Of a stretch of DNA of 64,000 bases, positions 11,503 through 19,794 are shown in pieces (position 1 is the first letter of the stretch; each line of letters opens with the position of its first letter). Below the pieces are notes generated by a model, which did no database searches, had not been told where the DNA came from, and saw nothing but the letters and a program-made list of their open reading frames with translations. Position numbers and translations under genes: made by a program. The stretch comes from Eubacterium sp. (GTDB taxonomy: Bacteria; Bacillota; Clostridia; Lachnospirales; Lachnospiraceae), in the NCBI GenBank assembly GCA_017459345.1, contig JAFUDC010000164.1:1-64000 (forward strand). Direction: 5' to 3'.

Positions 11503-12885
11503 TTAACTCTTTTCTTTTATCCAGCTCTCATTGATAGCAATCACCCTCTCCATAGCCTCCGGCCCGGGGGCGCCGAGGGTGTTTCTCTTGTCAATGCAGG
11601 TCCTGATGGAGATGGCATCATAGATGTCCTCCTCAAATACCGGGCTGATGGCCTTGTATTCTGCAAGGCTCATTTCGTCTAAGGAGATTCCCCTGTCGAT
11701 GCAGTAGAGAACCAGGCGTCCTACGATACCGTGGGCATCCCGGAATGGGACACCGTGATTTACCAGGTAATCTGCGGCGTCTGTGGCATTGGTAAAACCG
11801 TTTTTGGCGCTGGCTTCCATGACTTCCGGATGGAAGGAGATGGTCTTTAACATACCGTTAAAGAGGGCCAGGCAGCCTTTTACCGTGTCATAGGCGTCGA
11901 AGGTCAGCTCCTTATCCTCCTGCATATCCTTATTATAGGCCAGGGGAATCCCCTTCATGGTGGTAAGCAGAGAGTTCAGGGCGCCGTAAACACGGCCGGT
12001 CTTGCCTCGTACCAGCTCGGCGATGTCCGGGTTCTTCTTCTGAGGCATGATGCTGCTGCCGGTAGAGTAGGCATCATCGATCTCGATAAACTGGTACTCG
12101 TTGGAGTTCCACAAGATGATTTCCTCACAGAAACGGCTTAAGTGCATCATGATGATGGAGAGGGCTGATAAGAGCTCAATCACATAATCTCTGTCAGAAA
12201 CAGAGTCCATGCTGTTTAAGGTAGGGCCGGCAAAGCCCAGGAGCTCTGCAGTCATCTCCCTGTCCAGGGGGTAGGTGGTTCCTGCCAGGGCTCCGGATCC
12301 CAGGGGACAGTAATTCATGCGGTCATAGATATCATTAAGACGGCCGTAGTCCCGCTTGAACATCTCCATGTAGGCCCCGATGTGGTGGGCCAGGGTCAGG
12401 GGCTGGGCTGTCTGCAGATGGGTAAATCCCGGCATGGCTGTGTGGATATGTTCCTTCATCAGCCCATGGCAGGTCTCAATCAGGGAGAAAAGCTCCCCTC
12501 TGATGGCAATAAGCTCATCCCTGGTATAAAGCTTCATATCAAGGGCCACCTGGTCATTCCGGCTTCTTCCGGTGTGCAGCTTCTTGCCCGCATCCCCGAT
12601 CCGGTCGATCAATGTGGCTTCCACAAAGCTGTGGATGTCTTCGTATTCTTCGGTGATTTCCAGGGTGCCCGATTCCACATCTTTAAGAATTCCCTCAATT
12701 CCCTCAAGGATGGCATCTCTTTCCTCTTCCGTGAGAATTCCCACTGCAGCCAGCATTTTTACATGAGCCATGCTGCCTTCCATATCCTGTCTGTAAAACT
12801 TTTTATCAAAATTGATGGACGCATTAAAATTATAAACCAGCTTATCTGTTTCCTTGGTAAAGCGTCCTCCCCATAACTGAGCCAT
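11503..12885 (-). CDS. argH: Argininosuccinate lyase
   Basis: Splits argininosuccinate into arginine and fumarate, the last step of arginine synthesis. The 460-residue product shows the superfamily elements: MAQLWGGRFTKETD at the start, SRNDQVALD, TAQPLTLAHH, and the flexible catalytic loop GSSIMPQKKNPD containing the catalytic Ser. An AAGGAGGAG ribosome site stands before the ATG. It is convergent with mscS (2-base gap, no terminator seen between) and separated from argG by about 4.3 kb carrying an exporter and an ABC transporter. I find no clear ArgR-box upstream. Confidence 0.97.
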   Translation of the reverse strand: MAQLWGGRFTKETDKLVYNFNASINFDKKFYRQDMEGSMAHVKMLAAVGILTEEERDAILEGIEGILKDVESGTLEITEEYEDIHSFVEATLIDRIGDAGKKLHTGRSRNDQVALDMKLYTRDELIAIRGELFSLIETCHGLMKEHIHTAMPGFTHLQTAQPLTLAHHIGAYMEMFKRDYGRLNDIYDRMNYCPLGSGALAGTTYPLDREMTAELLGFAGPTLNSMDSVSDRDYVIELLSALSIIMMHLSRFCEEIILWNSNEYQFIEIDDAYSTGSSIMPQKKNPDIAELVRGKTGRVYGALNSLLTTMKGIPLAYNKDMQEDKELTFDAYDTVKGCLALFNGMLKTISFHPEVMEASAKNGFTNATDAADYLVNHGVPFRDAHGIVGRLVLYCIDRGISLDEMSLAEYKAISPVFEEDIYDAISIRTCIDKRNTLGAPGPEAMERVIAINESWIKEKS

Positions 12886-12982
12886 AATATTTCTCCTCCT
12901 TATATTCCTGTTTCGGTCATCATGTTAAGTTTATGATAACTCCTTGTCATAATATCTACATCATTGTACATGAAAACAGGTC

Positions 12983-13051
12983 CGGTGACAAGGAAAAAGC
13001 CGGGAGAGACCGGATTTATTACTTGTCACCGAGCCGGGATTATAGTATAAT
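12983..13051 (+). promoter_or_regulatory. Promoter with flanking inverted repeat ahead of the EamA transporter
   Basis: A promoter TTGTCA, 17-base spacer, TATAAT lies at 13023-13051. Its -35 overlaps the right arm of a perfect 10-bp inverted repeat, CGGTGACAAG (12983-12992) and CTTGTCACCG (13022-13031), which could be an operator or an upstream RNA hairpin. Confidence 0.5.
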
Positions 13052-13163
13052 TACGGGCATTGGGCTCATAGTATGTATTCCTTATAGGGAATTATCGCTG
13101 ACAGAGCAGGGAGATTCCATGCAGGATCCCTGATTTAAAAAGAGGCAGCAGGAGGAGAGAAGA

Positions 13164-14069
13164 ATGCAGACAAAACACAAGATCAGAAATATCATACTGC
13201 TGTTTCTCACAGCCATGATCTGGGGACTGGCCTTTGTCGCCCAGAGTGTCAGTATGGATTACATTGGTGCCATGACATTTATTTTCCTGCGGTCCCTGAT
13301 CGGAGGAATGGTGCTGGTTCCCTTTATCCTCCTGCTTGACTGGAAAGAACACAAATCAGATACTGGTCTGCTTTCCCTGTGGAAGGACCCCCTTCTCCTT
13401 CGCGGAGGCATCGTCTGCGGTATCTTTCTTTTTCTGGGCAATGCCTTCCAGCAGAACGGGATCAAATATACTACCGTAGGCAAGGCCGGCTTTATCACCA
13501 CATTTTATATTATCATTATTCCCATTATCGGCATATTTTTTAAGAAGTTCTGCGGTCCCCTGACCTGGATTGCCGTGGTTATTGCCCTGGCAGGATTATA
13601 TTTTCTGTGTATTAATGAAGCCTTGCAGTTTCAGTTCGGAGACCTGCTGATACTGATCTGTGCCTTCATGTTTTCCGGTCAGGTTCTGGCCATTGACCAC
13701 TATAATCAGTGGGTCAACAGTGTGAAGCTGTCCTGTATCCAGTTCCTGGTCTGCGGTGTCATTGCATTTGTGCTGATGCTTGCTACGGAGAAGCCTGATT
13801 TTACCATGATCCGGGCAGCAGCTATTCCCATCCTCTATACAGGTATCATGTCCACCGGTGTGGCTTATACTCTGCAGACTGTGGGACAGAAAGGGATGAA
13901 TCCCACAGTGGCAGCACTGATCCTTAGTATGGAATCTGTTTTCTCCGCTCTGGCGGGTTTCTTTATCCTTCATCAGGTTCTGTCAGTAAGGGAACTCCTG
14001 GGCTGCGGTCTGATGTTTATTGCCATCATACTTGCCCAGCTGCCGGACCGGAAGAAAGCTGCTGCATGA
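13164..14069 (+). CDS. EamA/DMT-family transporter
   Basis: A 301-residue integral membrane protein with about ten hydrophobic segments in two halves, the duplicated EamA layout of drug/metabolite transporters. Family features visible are AMIWGLAFVAQS at the start of the first half, the FLRSLIGGMVLVPFILLL segment, and in the second half STGVAYTLQTVGQKGMNPTVAALILSMESVFSALAG. Many relatives export amino acids or other metabolites; the substrate cannot be read from sequence. The arginine genes on both sides are suggestive only. Ribosome site: AGGAGGAGAGA before the ATG. Confidence 0.88.
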   Translation: MQTKHKIRNIILLFLTAMIWGLAFVAQSVSMDYIGAMTFIFLRSLIGGMVLVPFILLLDWKEHKSDTGLLSLWKDPLLLRGGIVCGIFLFLGNAFQQNGIKYTTVGKAGFITTFYIIIIPIIGIFFKKFCGPLTWIAVVIALAGLYFLCINEALQFQFGDLLILICAFMFSGQVLAIDHYNQWVNSVKLSCIQFLVCGVIAFVLMLATEKPDFTMIRAAAIPILYTGIMSTGVAYTLQTVGQKGMNPTVAALILSMESVFSALAGFFILHQVLSVRELLGCGLMFIAIILAQLPDRKKAAA

Positions 14070-14116
14070 TATTTTGATATGTAAAGCATTAAATTTAAAA
14101 AGTATTGGTCAATCTA

Positions 14117-14161
14117 TTGATTTTATTATCATTTTTGAGTATAATAATGAATAAATATGCA
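14117..14161 (+). promoter_or_regulatory. Promoter with ArgR-box-like operator for the amino-acid ABC transporter
   Basis: TTGATT, 17-base spacer, TATAAT at 14117-14145, followed at 14148-14161 by TGAATAAATATGCA, which fits the ARG-box half pattern recognised by ArgR/AhrC (TGAATA then an A/T stretch then ATNCA). A repressor bound just downstream of -10 would block initiation, so arginine repression of the transporter is a reasonable inference. Confidence 0.6.
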
Positions 14162-14263
14162 CTAACAGTTTGATTGTGGTTTTCTCCTGCTTTTCACATT
14201 TTAAAGGGTATTTGCAGGGGTGAGACTGATTAATTCGTGCGAAGAAGAAAAGGAGATTGTATT

Positions 14264-15070
14264 ATGAAGTTGAAAAAATTAGCGGCAATTGCAATGAGCA
14301 CAATGATCCTGGCTGCATCACTTATGGGATGCGGCGGCGGCAGCGGCTCCTCCGAACAGAGTACAACTGCCGAAACTACAGACGCAGCGGCTTTTACCAC
14401 TGTAAAAGAGGGTGTCCTTACCATGGCAACCAACGCATATTTCCCACCTTATGAGTACTATGAGGGACAGGATATCGTTGGTATCGATGCTGAGATTGCC
14501 AAGGCTGTAGCTGATAAGCTTGGCCTGGAGCTGCAGATTGAGGATATGGAGTTTAACTCCATCATCGGTTCCGTGCAGACCGGCAAGGTGGACATGGGTC
14601 TTGCAGGTATGACGGTTACAGACGAGCGTAAGGAATCCGTTAACTTTACCGAGTCCTATGCAACCGGAATCCAGTCCATCATCGTAAAGGAAGGTTCCGA
14701 CATCCAGACTGTGGATGATCTGGACGGCAAGAAGATCGGCGTGCAGCTTTCCACCACAGGTGATATCTATGCGGTAGATGATTACGGCGCAGAGAACGTG
14801 GAAGAGTATAACAAGGGTGCTGATGCAGTTCAGGCTCTGATCACCGATAAGGTTGACTGTGTTATCATTGACAATCAGCCGGCTATTTCCTTTGTGGCAG
14901 CCAATGAAGGACTGAAGATCCTTGATACCGAGTATGTCACAGAAGATTATGCGGCCTGCCTTTCCAAGGACAACGAGGCTCTGCTTGAGGCAGTGGACGG
15001 AGCCATCAAGGAGCTGAAGGAAGACGGAACAATTCAGGGCATTCTTGATAAGTATATTGTATCTGAGTAA
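14264..15070 (+). CDS. Amino-acid ABC transporter substrate-binding lipoprotein
   Basis: A 268-residue family 3 solute-binding protein. The signal peptide ends in the lipobox LMGC (Cys about residue 23), followed by a Gly/Ser linker and the SBP_bac_3 fold: the Asp of GIDAEIAKAVADKLG binds the ligand alpha-amino group in the family, with MGLAGMTVTDERK and GKKIGVQLSTTGD after it. The ATG at 14264 is chosen for its AAAGGAG site. First gene of a three-gene importer. The ArgR-like box in its promoter and the flanking argH and argG point to arginine or another basic amino acid, but homologues also bind cystine, glutamine or histidine. Confidence 0.92.
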   Translation: MKLKKLAAIAMSTMILAASLMGCGGGSGSSEQSTTAETTDAAAFTTVKEGVLTMATNAYFPPYEYYEGQDIVGIDAEIAKAVADKLGLELQIEDMEFNSIIGSVQTGKVDMGLAGMTVTDERKESVNFTESYATGIQSIIVKEGSDIQTVDDLDGKKIGVQLSTTGDIYAVDDYGAENVEEYNKGADAVQALITDKVDCVIIDNQPAISFVAANEGLKILDTEYVTEDYAACLSKDNEALLEAVDGAIKELKEDGTIQGILDKYIVSE

Positions 15071-15160
15071 TCATTTTCAGCATCAGGAGGAACTGCACAT
15101 TAACTGCAGTTCCTCTGTTAATGTAAAGTGATAATTGTTTAGAAAGATCAGGTGAATAAT

Positions 15161-15892
15161 TTGAATACATGGTTTTCTGATTTACAGGCCAAGTTCATAC
15201 TGGATTTTGTCGAAAAGCAGAGATATATCTATATTGTGACAGGTCTGAAGGTTACTTTTGAGGTGACCCTGCTTTCCCTATTCTTCGGTATGGTGATCGG
15301 TGCTCTTGTGGCTATTGTTCGGACCACCCACGACCAGACCAGGGAGGAGAATCGTCGAGGGTTCGGTCATGTTGTCTTAGGAGCGGCTAATTCCATCTGC
15401 AGGCTTTATCTGACGGTAATCCGAGGAACTCCCACCATGGTTCAGCTCCTCCTGTGGTTCTTTGTATTCCTGGTAAATGTAAACAATAAAGTTATTGTCG
15501 CTGTGGTGGCTTTCTCCGTAAACTCCGGTGCCTATGTGGCTGAGATCTTCCGTTCCGGTATCATGTCCATCGATGCAGGACAGATGGAGGCAGGACGGTC
15601 TTTGGGGTTATCCTACAAAGACACGATGATTGAGATCATTATGCCCCAGGCGGTTAAGAATTGTCTTCCTGCCCTGGTCAATGAGATGATTACCCTCCTG
15701 AAGGAAACCTCCATTTCCGGATACATCGGACTGAATGAACTGACCCGGGGCGGTGAGATCATCCGAGGTGTGACCTACGATGCATTTCTTCCCCTTATCG
15801 CAGTAGCGTTGATTTATCTGGTAATCGTCATGTTCTTTACCTGGTGCATGGGTATTCTGGAAAGGAGGCTGAGGAGAAGTGATATACGTTAA
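15161..15892 (+). CDS. Amino-acid ABC transporter permease (HisM/GlnP type)
   Basis: A 243-residue inner-membrane permease with about five hydrophobic segments and the ABC-binding loop motif EAGRSLGLSYKDTMIEIIMPQAVKN (EAA loop) near residue 145. RGTPTMVQLLLWFF is typical of the polar amino-acid subfamily. The TTG at 15161 is chosen because AGGTGA stands six bases before it; a GTG at 15152 would also open the frame. The 3' end overlaps the ATPase gene by 14 bases, which indicates translational coupling. Confidence 0.9.
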   Translation: MNTWFSDLQAKFILDFVEKQRYIYIVTGLKVTFEVTLLSLFFGMVIGALVAIVRTTHDQTREENRRGFGHVVLGAANSICRLYLTVIRGTPTMVQLLLWFFVFLVNVNNKVIVAVVAFSVNSGAYVAEIFRSGIMSIDAGQMEAGRSLGLSYKDTMIEIIMPQAVKNCLPALVNEMITLLKETSISGYIGLNELTRGGEIIRGVTYDAFLPLIAVALIYLVIVMFFTWCMGILERRLRRSDIR

Positions 15893-16601
15893 TAATCTTT
15901 GCAAGGCTTTCGGAGATCATGTGGTGCTTAAGGATATCACGGAGCATATCACTCAGGGTGAGAAGCTGGTTATCATCGGCCCCTCCGGATCAGGCAAGTC
16001 CACATTCCTTCGCTGCCTGAACCTGCTGGAGTATCCCACCTCAGGTCAGATTATCTTTGATGGCGTGGATATTACCGACCCCAAGACGGATATCAACAAG
16101 ATCCGCCAGCATATGGGCATGGTTTTCCAGCACTTTAATCTTTTCCCCCATAAGACCATCATGGACAACATTACCCTGGCCCCCACCAAGCTCAAGCTGA
16201 TGAAGACATAAGAAGCCAAAGAGGAGGCCTTAAGGCTGCTTAGGATGGTCAACCTGGAGGATAAGGCAGATGCCTTCCCCGGACAGCTCTCCGGCGGTCA
16301 GAAGCAGCGTATCGCCATCGTCCGTTCTCTGGCTTTGAAGCCCAAGATGATGCTTTTTGATGAGCCCACCAGCGCCCTTGACCCTGAGATGGTCGGCGAG
16401 GTTTTAGAGGTTATGAAGCAGCTGGCCAGAGATGGTATGACCATGGCTGTGGTAACCCACGAGATGGGCTTTGCCAGGGAGGTTGGAACCCGGGTATTCT
16501 TCATGGACCAGGGAGGTATTCTGGAGCAGGGAACGCCCGATGAGATCTTCAACCATGCCAGGGAAGACAGAACCAAGGAATTTTTGTCGAAAGTGTTATA
16601 A
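15879..16601 (+). pseudogene. Amino-acid ABC transporter ATPase interrupted by an in-frame TAA
   Basis: The frame encodes a complete GlnQ/HisP-type ATPase of about 240 residues but has a TAA at 16209-16211. Before the stop (110 codons) lie Walker A (GPSGSGKS) and the Q-loop (MGMVFQHFNLFPH). After it, in the same frame, lie the signature LSGGQKQR, Walker B ([14 protein letters not shown]) and the His switch (VVTHEMGFA). No base is gained or lost: one substitution (CAA or AAA to TAA) explains it. An ATG at 16245 could restart a 118-residue second half, with GAGGAGG about 17 bases upstream, rather far. Possible readings are a recent nonsense mutation, a sequencing error, readthrough or a split protein. 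The ribosome site before the GTG start is GAGGAG. Confidence 0.8.
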
Positions 16602-16613
16602 TGAAAGAATATG

Positions 16614-16644
16614 GGAAGCAGACCGTCAGGCCTGCTTCCTTTTT
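16614..16644 (+). terminator. Terminator of the amino-acid ABC transporter
   Basis: An 8-bp stem GGAAGCAG / CTGCTTCC with a 10-base loop, followed by five Ts. It overlaps the 3' end of the convergent gene on the minus strand. Confidence 0.8.
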
Positions 16645-17069
16645 GCTGATAAATAAAGGGGATACTTCCCTGAGAAGAGGGCATAGCGGATCAGATCATC
16701 CCCCACGATGCATAGGGGGGTGAAAGTCAGCCAGAGCAGGCAGAAGGGAAGGCAGATCTGGCCCTGCAGATTAAGAGGCATGTTGGAATAATCCCAGACC
16801 TTCAGATCCAGGATCTTATTCACAAGAACTCCGGTAATATACTCATATCCGGTGATGATACCCGAACCTGCAAGCATCTGCAGGGGAAAGCTTAAGTGAA
16901 TCTTCTTTTGTTCATTGAGGAGGCCGACAGTGTAGAAGCTTAAGCCTCCGCACAGGAACATGGAAATATGAGAGCGGCCTCTGCAAAGTATTTCAAAATT
17001 ATAATAAGACATTCCTCCGGCGCTGATGAGAAAAAGCGGCCGGAGGATTTTTTTCATGGTTTTCATCAT
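16626..17069 (-). CDS. Putative ABC-transporter type IV family membrane protein (CmpB-like)
   Basis: A 147-residue membrane protein with about four hydrophobic segments. The segment VWDYSNMPLNLQGQICLPFC resembles the conserved WDYS...N..G.IC block of the putative ABC-transporter type IV family (PF06541). The function of that family is not established. An AAAGGAT ribosome site precedes a double ATG. It ends within the terminator of the convergent transporter and sits alone between that operon and argG. Confidence 0.6.
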   Translation of the reverse strand: MMKTMKKILRPLFLISAGGMSYYNFEILCRGRSHISMFLCGGLSFYTVGLLNEQKKIHLSFPLQMLAGSGIITGYEYITGVLVNKILDLKVWDYSNMPLNLQGQICLPFCLLWLTFTPLCIVGDDLIRYALFSGKYPLYLSAKRKQA

Positions 17070-17199
17070 ATGCTATCCTTTTATCGTATCGTTAGTAAAG
17101 AGTAAGGATAGTATATGTCTGATTATATTAATTATGAAGCGTTTTGATTAATGGAGTAAATTGGCACAGAAATAAATGGTCTGCAATTTACATCAATAC

Positions 17200-18426
17200 T
17201 TACTTCTTATTCTCTTTCACTTCCTGCATCATCATGGCGCGAACCTTCAGGGGCAGGCCGAAAAGTGTGATGAATCCTTCTGCATCGTGATGGTCATACA
17301 TATCACCGGTGGTGAAGGATGCCAGGGACTCATTATAAAGGCTGTATGGCGATGTGGTGCCGGCTTTGATGATGTTGCCCTTGTAGAGGCGGAACTTCAC
17401 TTCCCCAGTGACTACCTTCTGGGTGGATGCCACGAATGCCTTGATGGCATCACAGAGGGGAGTGAACCACTTTCCTTCATAGACAACCTGGGCCAGCTTG
17501 TTGCCCATCTCTTTTTTCATCTCCATGGTCGCACGGTCAAGAACCAGCTCTTCAAGCTGCTGGTGGGCCTCCATCAGGATGGTTCCGCCGGGTGTCTCAT
17601 AGATTCCCCTGGACTTCATGCCTACCACGCGGTTTTCCACGATATCGATGATGCCGACACCGTGTCTGCCGCCCATCTCGTTTAACTTGCGGATGATGTC
17701 GGCAACCTTCATGGATTCGCCGTTGATGGTTTTTGGAACACCTTCCTCAAATGTCATGGTGACCAGCTCACTCTCGTCGGGTGCCTTCTCAGGGCGTACG
17801 CTCATGACCAGAACATGATCATAATCGGGCGGGCAGGAGGGGTCTTCCAGCTCCAGACCCTCATGGCTGATATGCCAGAGGTTGCGGTCACGGCTGTAGC
17901 TGGAATCGGTGCCGAAGGGCAGGTCGATGCCATGGGCCTTGCAGTATGCGATCTCGGCCTCTCTGGAGTCCATCTGCCACTTGCTGTCCCGCCAGGGGGC
18001 GATGATCTTGATATCCGGTGCCAGAGCCTTGATGCTGAGCTCAAAACGAATCTGATCGTTGCCCTTACCGGTAGCTCCGTGGCAGATTGCCACAGCTCCC
18101 TCTTTTCTTGCAATCTCCACCAGCTTGGCGGCGATGCCGGGGCGGGCCATGGAGGTTCCCAGAAGATACTTATGTTCATAAACAGCGCCTGCCTGCACGC
18201 AGGGCATAATGTAATTCTCGGCGAAATCATCATTCACATCTTCTATATATAATTTGGAAGCGCCGGAATAGAGTGCCCTCTCATCCAGGCCATCAAGCTC
18301 ACTGCCCTGTCCGCAGTCCACGCAGCAGCAGATAACATCATAATTATAGGTTTCCTTCAGCCAGGGGATGATCGCTGTGGTATCAAGTCCTCCTGAGTAA
18401 GCCAGTACAACTTTTTCTTTGCTCAT
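17200..18426 (-). CDS. argG: Argininosuccinate synthase
   Basis: Joins citrulline and aspartate at the cost of ATP in arginine synthesis. The 408-residue product has the N-type PP-loop VVLAYSGGLDTTAIIPWL, the CHGATGKGNDQIRFE citrulline/aspartate region, and the DSSYSRDRNLWHISHEG motif. An AAAGGAG ribosome site precedes the ATG. It is transcribed away from argC from a promoter at 18489-18517 whose -35 is overlapped by an ArgR-box-like sequence. argH is not adjacent. Confidence 0.97.
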   Translation of the reverse strand: MSKEKVVLAYSGGLDTTAIIPWLKETYNYDVICCCVDCGQGSELDGLDERALYSGASKLYIEDVNDDFAENYIMPCVQAGAVYEHKYLLGTSMARPGIAAKLVEIARKEGAVAICHGATGKGNDQIRFELSIKALAPDIKIIAPWRDSKWQMDSREAEIAYCKAHGIDLPFGTDSSYSRDRNLWHISHEGLELEDPSCPPDYDHVLVMSVRPEKAPDESELVTMTFEEGVPKTINGESMKVADIIRKLNEMGGRHGVGIIDIVENRVVGMKSRGIYETPGGTILMEAHQQLEELVLDRATMEMKKEMGNKLAQVVYEGKWFTPLCDAIKAFVASTQKVVTGEVKFRLYKGNIIKAGTTSPYSLYNESLASFTTGDMYDHHDAEGFITLFGLPLKVRAMMMQEVKENKK

Positions 18427-18488
18427 ATTGGTTAACTCCTTTTATATTATTATTTTTATTGTTTTAAGCGAGCCGTATAACGCTATCT

Positions 18489-18517
18489 ACTATACGTCAT
18501 TTTCGAATAATATGCAA
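18489..18517 (-). promoter_or_regulatory. argG promoter overlapped by an ArgR-box
   Basis: Read on the minus strand: TTGCAT, 17-base spacer, TATAGT. The sequence TGCATATTATTCGA (18503-18516 on the + strand reads TCGAATAATATGCA) covers the -35 and start of the spacer and fits the ARG-box pattern, so arginine/ArgR repression is inferred. Confidence 0.65.
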
Positions 18518-18555
18518 GCCTAAATTTATAAATATTAATAAATATTAAAAAATAC

Positions 18556-18657
18556 TTGCTTAAATTGAAATTGGAGTGTATAATTATGTGCTGATAGCGA
18601 ATAAATATTAAATCCAAGGAAAACTGACTTGTCATCAGACTTAATTTGTGACATAAT
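18556..18657 (+). promoter_or_regulatory. Two tandem promoters for argCJBD with a possible ArgR site between
   Basis: P1 is TTGCTT, 17 bases, TATAAT at 18556-18584. P2 is TTGTCA, 17 bases, CATAAT at 18629-18657. Between them CGAATAAATATTAA (18598-18611) resembles an ARG-box, more weakly than the one over the argG promoter. The 282-base divergent gap is very AT-rich. Confidence 0.6.
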
Positions 18658-18708
18658 AGGGAACAGTGCGCGGGATGAGTGCAGACTTAAGAAAAGAGGA
18701 TATATAAT

Positions 18709-19749
18709 ATGATAAAAGCAGGAATAATCGGTTCTACAGGCTATGCCGGACAGGAGATTGTCCGCATTCTTCTGGGACATAAAGATGCAGAGATTAAATG
18801 GTATGGATCAAGGAGCTATATAGATAAGGAATATGCCAGTGTATTTGCCAATATGTTTGAGCTGGTACCGGATATCTGCAGGGGGGAAGATCTTAATGCC
18901 CTGTGCGAAGAGGTTGATGTTGTATTTACCGCTACCCCCCAGGGTCTTTGCTCCACTCTGGTGAATGAGGAGGTCCTTTCCAAAATCAAAATCATCGATC
19001 TGAGTGCTGACTTCCGCATTAAGGATGTGGAAACCTATGAGAGCTGGTACGGCATCAGACACGGGAGTCCGGAGTTTATTGAGGAGGCAGTCTACGGTCT
19101 TTGTGAGATTAACAGGGAGAAGATTAAGACGGCCAGACTGGTGGCTAATCCCGGATGCTATCCAACCTGCTCCTTCCTGTCCATCTATCCTTTGGCCAGG
19201 GCAGGGCTCATCGATATGAAATCGATTATTATCGATGCCAAGTCCGGGACGTCCGGTGCAGGCCGCGGTGCCAAGGTGGCCAACCTGTTCTGTGAGGTCA
19301 ATGAATCCATCAAGGCTTATGGGGTGGCAAGCCACAGGCATACCCCTGAGATAGAAGAACAGCTATCCTACGCTTCCGGCCAGGAGACGATCATTAACTT
19401 TACCCCCCACCTGGTTCCCATGAACAGGGGCATCCTGGTTACCGCCTATGCCGATGTTACCAGGGAGGTAAGCCAGGAAGAGCTGCGCAGCCTTTATGAG
19501 GAAGCTTACAGGGGCGAGCAGTTCGTCCGTGTCCTGAAAAATGGCCTATGCCCTGAGACCCGCTGGGTTGAGGGCAGCAATTATACCGATGTGAATGTAA
19601 AATATGATCCAAGAACCCGCAGAGTCATCATGATGGGTGCCATGGATAATCTGGTTAAGGGTGCTGCCGGGCAGGCTGTGCAGAATATGAACCTCATGTT
19701 TGGTCTGCCGGAGAACACGGGGCTGATGATGCCTCCGGTATTTCCTTAA
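18709..19749 (+). CDS. argC: N-acetyl-gamma-glutamyl-phosphate reductase
   Basis: Reduces N-acetylglutamyl phosphate to the semialdehyde with NADPH, third step of arginine/ornithine synthesis. The 346-residue product starts with the nucleotide loop GIIGSTGYAGQEIVR, has the catalytic Cys in NPGCYPTCSFLS and the substrate motif SGTSGAGRGAK near residue 180. AAGAGGAT precedes the ATG. It is the first gene of argC-argJ-argB-argD, with gaps of about 30-45 bases. Confidence 0.97.
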   Translation: MIKAGIIGSTGYAGQEIVRILLGHKDAEIKWYGSRSYIDKEYASVFANMFELVPDICRGEDLNALCEEVDVVFTATPQGLCSTLVNEEVLSKIKIIDLSADFRIKDVETYESWYGIRHGSPEFIEEAVYGLCEINREKIKTARLVANPGCYPTCSFLSIYPLARAGLIDMKSIIIDAKSGTSGAGRGAKVANLFCEVNESIKAYGVASHRHTPEIEEQLSYASGQETIINFTPHLVPMNRGILVTAYADVTREVSQEELRSLYEEAYRGEQFVRVLKNGLCPETRWVEGSNYTDVNVKYDPRTRRVIMMGAMDNLVKGAAGQAVQNMNLMFGLPENTGLMMPPVFP

Positions 19750-19794
19750 GGAGATATTGATTAACATTTCTTTTAGAAAAAAGGGGATGATAGA

